Assembly: GCA_900539175.1 (NCBI GenBank)
Contig: UQAW01000120.1
Location: 1-8,138, forward strand
DNA from: an uncultured Lachnospiraceae bacterium
Lineage (GTDB): Bacteria > Bacillota > Clostridia > Lachnospirales > Lachnospiraceae
DNA: 8,138 nucleotides
Direction of reading: 5' to 3'
Each line of letters starts with the position of its first letter. Within the stretch, counting starts at the first letter, position 1. This document shows, one piece after another, positions 1 through 6,038 of the stretch. The notes below the pieces were generated by a model. It was not told the origin of the DNA. It ran no database searches and saw only the letters and a list, made by a program, of their open reading frames with translations. The position numbers and the translations under genes were made by a program.

Positions 1-240
1 TGCGCTCCTCATGGCCGCTGTACGGGACTTTCATAGTAAACGGACATGTCTGCTGACGCAGACATCACCATCCATGAAAGTCGATTGCTCCGCACCTTGT
101 GCTCCCGCAATCGCCGCCAGTATTCGTAATCCGGACTATCGTCCTCCTTACTCATACTGGCTTGCCCGTCCAATATCCATGTCCCTGCGCGTGCAAGCAC
201 GCTCCGGGTCATGGCTGCTGTCCGGGACTTTCATAGTAAA
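1..240. repeat. Left 200-bp structured tandem repeat array (3' part)
   Basis: The block at 11-40 recurs at 211-240 with a period of exactly 200 nt, so the window opens inside a tandem array. The unit is almost entirely self-complementary in four consecutive hairpins. H4 pairs 26-34 with 74-82 (9 bp) around an inner 8-bp hairpin (46-53 with 58-65). H1 pairs 82-88 with 107-113 and, inside it, 92-95 with 99-102. H2 pairs 116-123 with 154-161, then 126-129 with 148-151, then 133-136 with 141-144. H3 pairs 177-185 with 206-214 (one T-T mismatch) and 189-193 with 198-202. The second unit stops at 240 within the 5' arm of H4, 23 nt before the first gene. The array continues left of the window, so copy number is unknown. 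Open frames on both strands here are judged non-coding. No promoter was recognised. The array may lie in the leader of the downstream operon (inference). Confidence 0.9.
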
Positions 241-263
241 TAAGATTAGAAGAGGGATGTGAG

Positions 264-947
264 ATGAAAAAAACAGCAGTTATTGCAGGAATCATAGCGG
301 TGGTTACCTGTATTATGGGCGCATCTGCTTATCTGATATTAAGTAGTGACCGGACTGGACCTGAGATTTTCATTGAAGAGAATGGGAACTTGTTGTACCG
401 GGCAGGTATGGAGAATTCGGAATTGCTTGATGGAGTGAAGGCAACTGATAAGAAGGATGGAGATGTAACGGATTCGCTCATTGTAGAATCTGTGGTGGTT
501 GACAGGGCGGGGCTATCCGCAGAGGTTACTTATGTGGCCATGGACAGCCGTCATAATGTGACAAAATTAAAGAGAAGTCTTGCGGTTGCTGATGATGCCG
601 GGGAAGAAGATACTGTAGAAGTATCATTACCGATAGAACCAGCCCCGGTTTCTCAGGAAGAAACGAATGATCCTGAGGAGACTGTCTCTCAACTGCCAGC
701 GGAGAATCCTAGGATAAGGCTGAACGAACATGAAGTTCTGCTTCCGCTTGGAAGTAAGTTCAATGTGCTGAAGTATGTGGAAGATATTCAGGATGACGAT
801 GATGACAGAGATGCTTTGTACCGTGATATTCAGGTCAGCGGAGAGGTCGATGTAAATACTGCGGGAATTTATGAGCTTTCCTACTACGTAACTGACAGTG
901 ATGGGAATCAGTCAAATATCGAGGTGTTGAAGGTCACGGTCCAGTAG
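264..947 (+). CDS. Membrane-anchored protein with two Ig-like (DUF5011-type) domains
   Basis: This 227-residue protein starts with a short basic stretch and a hydrophobic segment at about residues 4-27. No clear cleavage site is visible, so it is probably a signal anchor with an extracellular body. Two beta-sandwich repeats follow, at about 33-108 and 149-227. The first carries TDKKDGDVTD (61-70) and the second ends in YYVTDSDGNQ (207-216), both typical of DUF5011/Cry22Aa-like bacterial Ig folds. A linker rich in Glu and Pro (about 109-148) separates them. In repeat 2 the expected DGD loop is replaced by an acidic run, DIQDDDDDRD (174-183). The ATG at 264 follows an AGAGGG purine stretch. It is the first gene of the cluster, 25 nt before the phosphatase. 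A structural or adhesion role at the envelope is inferred; the exact function is unknown. Confidence 0.85.
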   Translation: MKKTAVIAGIIAVVTCIMGASAYLILSSDRTGPEIFIEENGNLLYRAGMENSELLDGVKATDKKDGDVTDSLIVESVVVDRAGLSAEVTYVAMDSRHNVTKLKRSLAVADDAGEEDTVEVSLPIEPAPVSQEETNDPEETVSQLPAENPRIRLNEHEVLLPLGSKFNVLKYVEDIQDDDDDRDALYRDIQVSGEVDVNTAGIYELSYYVTDSDGNQSNIEVLKVTVQ

Positions 948-972
948 ATTTTTTATATGATGGAGATGAGAT

Positions 973-1704
973 GTGTTTGATTTACATTGCCATATTTTAC
1001 CGGGTGTAGACGACGGTGCCAAAGATAAAAAAGAATCGGAAAAGATGCTGAGAATAGCTTATAAAGAAGGAATTCGGAAAATTGTAGCGACACCTCATTA
1101 TTATTGCGGGATGGAAGCAGGGGAACTGGAGAAAAGAACTGCCGCGTATCAGTGGCTTTGTTCCAGGGCGGCTGAAGTCAGCAGTGATATGGAGATTTAT
1201 CTGGGGGCAGAGATATATTATGAATCCGGGATTCTAGATGAGTTGAAAATGGGCAGAGTACCGACAGTAAATGACACAAGATATGTTCTGGTAGAATTTC
1301 CTGTAAACATTGATTATAATTATATATTTCATGCAGTACAAAATTTGCAGTATACCGGATTCCGGCCAGTGCTTGCACATATAGAGCGTTATGATGCGCT
1401 GCAAAGAGAGGAACGCGTGAGTTCACTGGTGGATTCGGGGGTTTATATGCAGGTGAATGCAAGCAGTGTTTCAGGGAAAAATGGCTGGTCAACAAAGAAG
1501 TATTTGCTGCGGTTGATGAAATTAGATCTCATTCACCTGATTGGTACAGACGCACACAGTTCGGCCAAACGCCAGCCGTTGATGCGGGATTGTATCAATT
1601 ATATAGACAAGAAGATGGGACGAAGTTACCGGGACAGAATCTGTTATGATAATCCAGCAAGAATCGTTAAAGGAGAATATTTAAGTGGAGAAAGTTACAA
1701 TTAA
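973..1704 (+). CDS. cpsB: PHP-type protein-tyrosine phosphatase (CpsB/YwqE family)
   Basis: A cytoplasmic metal-dependent phosphatase that removes phosphate from the tyrosine-rich tail of the CpsD kinase and so resets capsule/EPS assembly. The 243-residue length is normal for the family. The PHP metal-site residues are all visible: H5 and H7 in LHCHILPGVDDG, D14, H42 in ATPHYY, E80 in GAEIYYE, E108 in LVEFP, H136 in LAHIERY, and D193/H195 in GTDAHSS. The start is GTG at 973, preceded by GGAGATGAG; the ATG at 971 is in another frame. Its 3' end overlaps the kinase gene by 20 nt, which points to translational coupling of phosphatase and kinase. It is unrelated to the low-molecular-weight phosphatases (Wzb/Etp) used by proteobacteria. 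The symbol follows the streptococcal family name and the assignment is strong. Confidence 0.95.
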   Translation: MFDLHCHILPGVDDGAKDKKESEKMLRIAYKEGIRKIVATPHYYCGMEAGELEKRTAAYQWLCSRAAEVSSDMEIYLGAEIYYESGILDELKMGRVPTVNDTRYVLVEFPVNIDYNYIFHAVQNLQYTGFRPVLAHIERYDALQREERVSSLVDSGVYMQVNASSVSGKNGWSTKKYLLRLMKLDLIHLIGTDAHSSAKRQPLMRDCINYIDKKMGRSYRDRICYDNPARIVKGEYLSGESYN

Positions 1705-2377
1705 TGCGGAAGTAGATATGAGCCGACAGGAGAGAGAGATTTTTCGAACTCTTCGTACCAACATTGAGTTTACGGGAGTTGAGAACCGTATTATCGCAGT
1801 GACAAGTTGTATGCCGAATGATGGTAAATCAACAGTTGCTTTTAATATGGCCTGCATATTTGCAGAGTCGGGTAAGAAAACCTTGCTGATGGACGCAGAT
1901 CTAAGGAAGTCTGTATTGTTGAAGCGTCTGCGTGTGAGTGGAAACATGAAGGGACTCAGTCACCTTTTATCCGGACAGGCATCAGCTGCGGATGCCATAT
2001 ATAGTACAAATATTGAAAAGTTATATCTGATGCCGACAGGAGTTTTCCCGTCTAATCCCACCGAACTGCTTGGGAATGAGCGGTTTCAGCAGTTGATTGC
2101 GGCGCTTAGGGACAACTTTGAATATGTAATTGTAGATACTCCACCGGTAGGAAATGTCATTGATGCGGCAGTGGTAGCTAAGCAATGTGACGGTACTATA
2201 TTGGTGCTGGCTGCAGACCGGATATCCAAAGGTGATGCAATTGCAGTCACCGAACAGATGCGGGCAGCCAATGAAAATATTCTTGGTGTAGTTCTCAATA
2301 AAGTGGATTTGAAGAGCAGCGGCTATTATGGAAAATACGGAAATTATCGTAACAGATACGATAAGTATAGTTACTGA
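1685..2377 (+). CDS. cpsD: CpsD-type autophosphorylating tyrosine kinase (BY-kinase)
   Basis: The cytoplasmic half of a split bacterial tyrosine kinase that works with the CpsC membrane activator to control polymer length and export. It has 230 residues. The EX2RX2R oligomerisation motif is E18-R21-R24. Walker A is SCMPNDGKST with K48, Walker A' is LLMDADLRK with D70 and D72, and Walker B is VIVDTPP with D151. The C-terminus holds a tyrosine cluster of seven residues (Y214, 215, 218, 221, 225, 228, 230), the expected autophosphorylation tail. The start is GTG at 1685, inside the end of the phosphatase gene, with GGAGA just upstream. The gene order here is B-D-C, rather than the streptococcal A-B-C-D. 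All catalytic motifs are intact, so an active kinase is expected. Confidence 0.95.
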   Translation: MEKVTINAEVDMSRQEREIFRTLRTNIEFTGVENRIIAVTSCMPNDGKSTVAFNMACIFAESGKKTLLMDADLRKSVLLKRLRVSGNMKGLSHLLSGQASAADAIYSTNIEKLYLMPTGVFPSNPTELLGNERFQQLIAALRDNFEYVIVDTPPVGNVIDAAVVAKQCDGTILVLAADRISKGDAIAVTEQMRAANENILGVVLNKVDLKSSGYYGKYGNYRNRYDKYSY

Positions 2378-2390
2378 AAAGAGGTTGAAG

Positions 2391-3134
2391 ATGAACGAGT
2401 ATTACGAAAATGATGAGATTGAAATTGATTTACGGGCTCTTTTCCATACATTGATGCGGCGTTGGTGGTTGATTTTGCTTTGCGCCATTGTGGGCGGAGC
2501 ATCAGCGCTTGGGATTACCGTTGGTTTGATCACTCCCCAGTATCGATCAACTTCACTTCTGTATATTCTTTCCAAGACAACCAGTGTTACTTCCATGGCA
2601 GATTTGCAGATAGGCGGTGAACTCGCGGAGGATTTTATCGTGATCGCCAAGAGCAAACCAGTGATTGACGGGGCGATAGAGCGAATTCAGGCGCAGGAAG
2701 GCAAGACTTTTACCAGGGAGCAGATTCGGAGTATGCTTTCGGTGTCGGATCAGGCAACCCGTATTTTAGCTATCAGTGCGACCAGTACCAATCCTATGGA
2801 TGCCAGTATGGTAGCCAATGCAGTTGCAGAGGAGACGGTGGAGCAGATGGCAGAGATTACAAAAACCGATCCGCCATCTATCATGGAAAGAGCAGAGGTA
2901 GAGACATCTCCCGTCAGTCCTGGTGTAAAGAAAAATGTGGTGATAGGAATTCTGCTGGGAGTTCTGTTGAGCTTAAGTGTTCTTGTTATTCAGTTTCTGT
3001 TGAATGATCATATCAAGACGGAAGAAGATGTAGCGAAGTATCTGAGGCTGAGTACTTTGGCTGTGATTCCGACAGACAGGAGAAGAGAACAGCACAACAT
3101 GAAAGCGGTTAAGAAGAGTGAAAAGAATAAATAG
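2391..3134 (+). CDS. cpsC: CpsC/Wzz-type chain-length determinant and kinase activator
   Basis: A polysaccharide co-polymerase that sits in the membrane, sets chain length and activates the CpsD kinase. From ATG 2391 the protein has 247 residues. The N-terminal cytoplasmic segment EIEIDLRALFHTLMRRWW leads into transmembrane helix 1 (about residues 25-47). An extracytoplasmic alpha/beta domain follows. The proline motif SPVSPGVKKN precedes transmembrane helix 2 (VVIGILLGVLLSLSVLVIQF). A short cytoplasmic tail (DHIKTEEDVAKYLRLSTLAVIP) should contact the kinase. The frame is open back to 2328, but that would put 50 nt inside the kinase tail. ATG 2391 has AGAGG about 7 nt upstream and gives the normal family N-terminus, so it was chosen. 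It overlaps the sortase gene by 17 nt. Confidence 0.92.
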   Translation: MNEYYENDEIEIDLRALFHTLMRRWWLILLCAIVGGASALGITVGLITPQYRSTSLLYILSKTTSVTSMADLQIGGELAEDFIVIAKSKPVIDGAIERIQAQEGKTFTREQIRSMLSVSDQATRILAISATSTNPMDASMVANAVAEETVEQMAEITKTDPPSIMERAEVETSPVSPGVKKNVVIGILLGVLLSLSVLVIQFLLNDHIKTEEDVAKYLRLSTLAVIPTDRRREQHNMKAVKKSEKNK

Positions 3135-3906
3135 ATTTTTGTTTATCAGCTTTTTCGTGGTTTTTCTTGGTGCCGTTATTTTTGCAGTCTTTTATCAGGT
3201 GACACTTGATAGAAGAGAAGAGTCGTATGAGGAATTAGCAGAGGAAGTCCGCACGGCAGATTCTGCGTCTGTGATACCAACAGAGATGCCAACAGATGTA
3301 CCGGAGACAGTATCAATGTCGCAGACGGTAGAAATTCCTATTGATTTTTCTGTATTGCAGGAAAAGAATCCGGATATTTACGCCTGGATTCTGATTCCGG
3401 GAACCGGGGTGGATTATCCGATTCTCCAAAGCAGTACGGATCAGGCATATTACCTGAATCATACGGCAGAAGGTGCGGAAGGTTATCCCGGCTCTATCTA
3501 TACGGAGAACCTGAACAAGAAAGATTTTACGGACAAAAACACTGTGATTTATGGACATAATATGAAAGATGATTCTATGTTTGGAAGCTTGAAGAAGTAT
3601 GTGGACAGTGATTATATGCAGGAACATCCTCAGATTATCATCTATACGCCGGAGCATAAACTGACGTATCAGATTTATGCGGGTATCACGTATGATGACC
3701 GTCACATCCTTGGTAGTTTTGATTTTACAGATACGCAGCAGTATCAGGCATATCTGAATTCCATCGATTCCGTTCGTAATATGGCTTCTTATAGGAATCC
3801 GGAAGTAGAAGTTACAACCGAGGATAAAATTATTACATTATCTACCTGTAACAGTAATCAGGAACAACGTTTTTTGGTGGAGGCGGTTTTGATCAGTGAA
3901 GAGTAA
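3118..3906 (+). CDS. srtB: Class B sortase
   Basis: A membrane-anchored cysteine transpeptidase that cleaves a C-terminal sorting signal and links the protein to peptidoglycan. It has 262 residues, with an N-terminal membrane anchor at about 7-27 and an extracytoplasmic catalytic domain from about 75. The catalytic triad is visible: H147 in VIYGHNM, C244 in LSTC, and R251 in EQRFLV. The IYAWILIPGTGVDYPI segment (88-102) and the overall spacing match class B sortases rather than class A, C or E. The likely start is GTG 3118, which overlaps the CpsC gene by 17 nt; only a weak AAGAAG is upstream, so coupled translation is likely. The SPKTG protein at 4967 is the best candidate substrate. Family assignment is strong; the substrate is inferred from proximity and motif. 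Confidence 0.93.
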   Translation: MKRINRFLFISFFVVFLGAVIFAVFYQVTLDRREESYEELAEEVRTADSASVIPTEMPTDVPETVSMSQTVEIPIDFSVLQEKNPDIYAWILIPGTGVDYPILQSSTDQAYYLNHTAEGAEGYPGSIYTENLNKKDFTDKNTVIYGHNMKDDSMFGSLKKYVDSDYMQEHPQIIIYTPEHKLTYQIYAGITYDDRHILGSFDFTDTQQYQAYLNSIDSVRNMASYRNPEVEVTTEDKIITLSTCNSNQEQRFLVEAVLISEE

Positions 3907-4900
3907 AGATAAGAAAAATTTTATGATTGCTTTGTGTGTGCTTGTAATTCTGCTGATCGTTGCAGGAGTTGGATTTTATATTGCGGGCAATCTGAAAAGA
4001 GAAGAAAAGTCTGAGACGAATTTACAGCCGGGAGAAACAGGGGATTCCCAGGATATAGGTGATACGATCTTTTATAAAGGCAAGGAATATCGGTATAATA
4101 AAGATCTTAACAACATCTTATTTATGGGTGTGGATAAGACAGACGAGGTTTCTATTCAGCAGATGGTGGGTAAATCCGGACAGGCAGACTGTATCATGAT
4201 TATCTCGATCAACAGAGCGGATCAGACAGCCAGAATACTGCAGATTTCCAGAGATGCGATGACAGATATCGATTTATATGATGTCTCAGGAAATTATTTT
4301 ACTTCGGTGAAGGCGCAGATTGCAACACAATATGCTTATGGAAATGGAGCACAAAGCAGCTGTTGGGCTACGAAAAAAACAGTCTCAGAGCTTTTGTATG
4401 ATCTTCCGATAGACGGATATCTTTCGATGAATCTGGAGGGTATTCAGATTATGAATGATGCAGTCGGAGGCGTGACTTTGACCATTCCTCAGGATTATAC
4501 CTCTGTTGATCCTCTCTTTGTTCAGGGATGTACGCTGACACTTACAGGTGAACAAGCAGAGCGATATGTGCGTTATCGTGATATTGAACAGACGGGCAGT
4601 AATATGGGCAGAATGGAGCGGCAGCTTCAATATATACCGGCTTTGCTGGAGGCAGCCAAAACCAGAGTTGGAGAAGCCGGTGATTTTTATGGAACTTACA
4701 GTTCACTTCTTGACCCTTATCTGGTTACCGATATGAGTGCAAAGCAGATCAATGCGTTGGCACGCTGTAAATTGTTGACAGATGAAACAGAGATGGTGCC
4801 GGGAGAGGTTGTCGAAGGATATGAGCATGATGAGTTTTATGTGGATGACGAGAAATTATATGAGATTATAATGAAATTATTTTACAAGCCTGTTGATTAG
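3896..4900 (+). CDS. LytR-CpsA-Psr (LCP) family glycopolymer transferase
   Basis: LCP enzymes move glycopolymers from undecaprenyl-pyrophosphate carriers onto peptidoglycan at the outer face of the membrane. The protein has 334 residues, with an anchor at about 8-30 and an LCP domain at about 72-258. Recognisable blocks are NILFMGVDK (73-81), GQADCIMIISI (95-105, D98), LQISRDAMTDI (115-125, R119/D120), AYGNGAQ (147-153) and RYRDIEQTGSNMGRMERQ (226-243). The first arginine common in the GRSD block of other members is absent here (GQAD). A short C-terminal extension of about 75 residues follows. GTG 3896 overlaps the sortase gene by 11 nt and has GGAGG at 3879-3883. An ATG at 3923 (codon 10) would trim the cytoplasmic tail but keep the helix. 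Next to CpsBCD, attachment of the capsule/EPS polymer to the wall is the likely job. Confidence 0.93.
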   Translation: MKSKDKKNFMIALCVLVILLIVAGVGFYIAGNLKREEKSETNLQPGETGDSQDIGDTIFYKGKEYRYNKDLNNILFMGVDKTDEVSIQQMVGKSGQADCIMIISINRADQTARILQISRDAMTDIDLYDVSGNYFTSVKAQIATQYAYGNGAQSSCWATKKTVSELLYDLPIDGYLSMNLEGIQIMNDAVGGVTLTIPQDYTSVDPLFVQGCTLTLTGEQAERYVRYRDIEQTGSNMGRMERQLQYIPALLEAAKTRVGEAGDFYGTYSSLLDPYLVTDMSAKQINALARCKLLTDETEMVPGEVVEGYEHDEFYVDDEKLYEIIMKLFYKPVD

Positions 4901-4909
4901 TGATATAAT
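4881..4909 (+). promoter_or_regulatory. SigA-type promoter for the SPKTG protein gene
   Basis: TTTACA (4881-4886), 17 nt, then TATAAT (4904-4909): five of six and six of six matches to the vegetative consensus at ideal spacing. The -35 box lies inside the last codons of the LCP gene. Transcription should begin near 4916, giving a leader of about 50 nt before ATG 4967. The surface protein can thus be made independently of, and probably more strongly than, the upstream operon. Confidence 0.8.
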
Positions 4910-4952
4910 GGACCTATGTTTTGATGGGAAAGGGTCTCATCAGGAGATTGAG

Positions 4953-4958
4953 AGGAGG
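4953..4958 (+). promoter_or_regulatory. Strong ribosome binding site (AGGAGG)
   Basis: A perfect AGGAGG lies 8 nt before ATG 4967. It is the best SD in the window and, together with the consensus promoter, suggests high expression of the SPKTG surface protein. Confidence 0.85.
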
Positions 4959-4966
4959 AAATTATT

Positions 4967-5593
4967 ATGAAAAAAATGAAAAAATTACTCGCAGTTTTGT
5001 CGGCAGCAGTGATGACAGTAGGGATGGCTGCTACCGTATTCGCAGCACCGAGTCCATCCGTCAGCGGAATCGTGACTGGTATTGCAAAAGCAGTGGACAA
5101 GAATGGAGCTGATGCCAGAATTATTGTAGAGTCAGTGGATGTACTTACAGGTGCAGAGAAGACTGCGGCGGAAGAGATTAAAGACATTGCGAAAGTGAAA
5201 GAAGTGATGGGCTCAGCTTTTGCGGAAGGTATGCAGGTTGTAGATGTTAAGAATGTAAGAGCAGAAGGAGATGTTGCATATCCTGTAACAATTACTTTTA
5301 AGGTAACAGGTATTACATCTGCATCTAAAGTTGCTATTCTGCATTATGATGCGGAAAAAGCTGCCTGGGAAGTTTTGGAAGCGAAAGCAGGTGAAGGAAC
5401 AATTGAAGCTACTTTTAATTCTTTATCACCGGTTGCTTTTGTAGCTGATAAGGATACCGCAGCTTCTGTTACAACAAGCACCACTACTTCACCGAAGACT
5501 GGAGAGGTGAATGTACTTGGCTGGGCAGGTGCCGTAGCTGTACTTGGCTTGGTTGGTATGGCTGTTACATATAAGAAAAGAGAACAGGCGTAA
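4967..5593 (+). CDS. Secreted cell-wall-anchored protein with SPKTG sorting signal
   Basis: A 208-residue surface protein. It has a classic Sec signal peptide (KKMKK, then a hydrophobic core at 7-25, with probable cleavage near the VFAA site at 24-27). The mature domain is about 140 residues and has a beta-rich second half (YPVTITFKV, then KVAILHYD and AAWEVLE). A Thr/Ser-rich spacer (167-174) precedes the sorting signal: SPKTG (175-179), a hydrophobic helix (about 182-201) and a basic tail, KKREQA. SPKTG is a motif known to be used by class B sortase of Clostridioides difficile, which fits the SrtB-type enzyme encoded upstream. It has its own promoter and a strong SD. The mature domain is not one I recognise, so function beyond wall display is unknown. 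It could be a sortase-anchored partner of the polysaccharide layer (inference). Confidence 0.88.
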   Translation: MKKMKKLLAVLSAAVMTVGMAATVFAAPSPSVSGIVTGIAKAVDKNGADARIIVESVDVLTGAEKTAAEEIKDIAKVKEVMGSAFAEGMQVVDVKNVRAEGDVAYPVTITFKVTGITSASKVAILHYDAEKAAWEVLEAKAGEGTIEATFNSLSPVAFVADKDTAASVTTSTTTSPKTGEVNVLGWAGAVAVLGLVGMAVTYKKREQA

Positions 5594-5628
5594 TCAGAAA
5601 GTACGGTTCATATATCAATGATGTTGGA

Positions 5629-5805
5629 GTCAAAAGGTATTTTGACCCCTATGATACACGGATTGCTCCGCATTTCATGCTCCCGCAATCCTAAAAACAT
5701 TCGAAATTCGCCCTGTTCGGGTTACTTTCTCATGTTTTACGGGTCCCAAAGTTATGCTTTTTCATGCTTGCATGAAAAAGCATAACCTTTTGACCCTGGT
5801 ATCAT
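5629..5805. other. Diverged structured element sharing hairpins H1-H2 of the 200-bp repeat
   Basis: Noncoding DNA folds almost completely. A leading hairpin pairs 5629-5635 with 5640-5646 (loop GGTA). An outer stem pairs 5651-5657 with 5799-5805 (7 bp) and encloses three arms. Arm 1 (5660-5691) is H1-like: 7 bp, an internal TCC/TCCC loop, 4 bp, and a 3-nt loop. Arm 2 (5694-5738) is H2-like: 7 bp, TC/TC, 4 bp, 3/3, 4 bp with one G-T pair, and a 5-nt loop. Arm 3 pairs 5751-5766 with 5771-5786 (16 bp perfect), extended by 5741-5745 with 5792-5796. Arms 1 and 2 keep the spacing (2-nt linker) and internal loops of the flanking repeats, though most stem bases differ. TTTTGACCC occurs twice (5640-5648, 5788-5796). 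Whether it acts as RNA, as single-stranded DNA or as a mobile remnant is unknown. Confidence 0.82.
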
Positions 5806-5832
5806 ATCAATACTAATATTGCAGGCGATTGA

Positions 5833-5874
5833 CCCGGTAATCATGAAAGGATTATTCATGGTTACCGGGCTTTT
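5833..5874 (+). terminator. Rho-independent terminator
   Basis: CCCGGTAA (5833-5840) pairs with TTACCGGG (5862-5869). After a one-base mismatch, CATGAA (5842-5847) pairs with TTCATG (5855-5860) around a 7-nt loop. CTTTT follows at 5870-5874. It probably ends transcripts of the SPKTG gene and any read-through from the folded element. The U-tract is short, so efficiency may be moderate. Confidence 0.7.
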
Positions 5875-5947
5875 GATTAAAAAACTCTTAATTTTTTCTT
5901 GACAAATCTTTTGTTTTTATAAAAAAGAAGATATCATGAATAAAGTA

Positions 5948-5956
5948 TGTTATAAT
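5948..5956 (+). promoter_or_regulatory. Extended -10 promoter for the DUF1002 gene
   Basis: TGTTATAAT (TGn plus a perfect TATAAT at 5951-5956) is an extended -10 element, about 80 nt before the ATG at 6039. No good -35 lies 16-18 nt upstream. The TTGACA at 5899-5904 is too far from it and badly spaced for the closer AT-rich sequence. The leader would be about 75 nt. Confidence 0.6.
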
Positions 5957-6038
5957 GAGTTTGATAGTTTTAAGTGATTTTCGAAGAGTTTCACAATCGC
6001 TTATTTAAAAATCTATGGAAAGGGGCTATGTATTTTCT

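Noticed and set aside
1..240. CRISPR array
   Set aside because: The unit is 200 nt and fully repeated, with no short repeat alternating with unique spacers, and no cas genes are present.
9..262. Open frames on both strands of the left repeat (67 and 83 codons), with look-alikes in the right repeat (7839-8128)
   Set aside because: The left and right versions resemble each other only because the DNA is repeated. Differences fall evenly over codon positions and preserve base pairing instead of amino acids. No SD precedes them.
2328..2390. Upstream start for the CpsC protein at 2328
   Set aside because: It would overlap the kinase tail by 50 nt and add 21 residues unlike the family. ATG 2391 has an SD and yields the normal N-terminus.
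5751..5786. The 16-bp perfect hairpin as an insertion-sequence end or a classic terminator
   Set aside because: There is no transposase and no target duplication. The arm is AT-rich and followed by CTTTTG rather than a U-run. It fits better as an arm of the folded element.
5899..5923. TTGACA with TATAAA as a promoter before the DUF1002 gene
   Set aside because: The spacer is only 13 nt, too short for SigA. The extended -10 at 5948-5956 is the better candidate.
6015..6038. ATG 6015 as start of the DUF1002 gene
   Set aside because: It has no SD upstream, and the extra eight residues would precede an already complete signal peptide. The GGAAAGGGG SD lies between it and ATG 6039.
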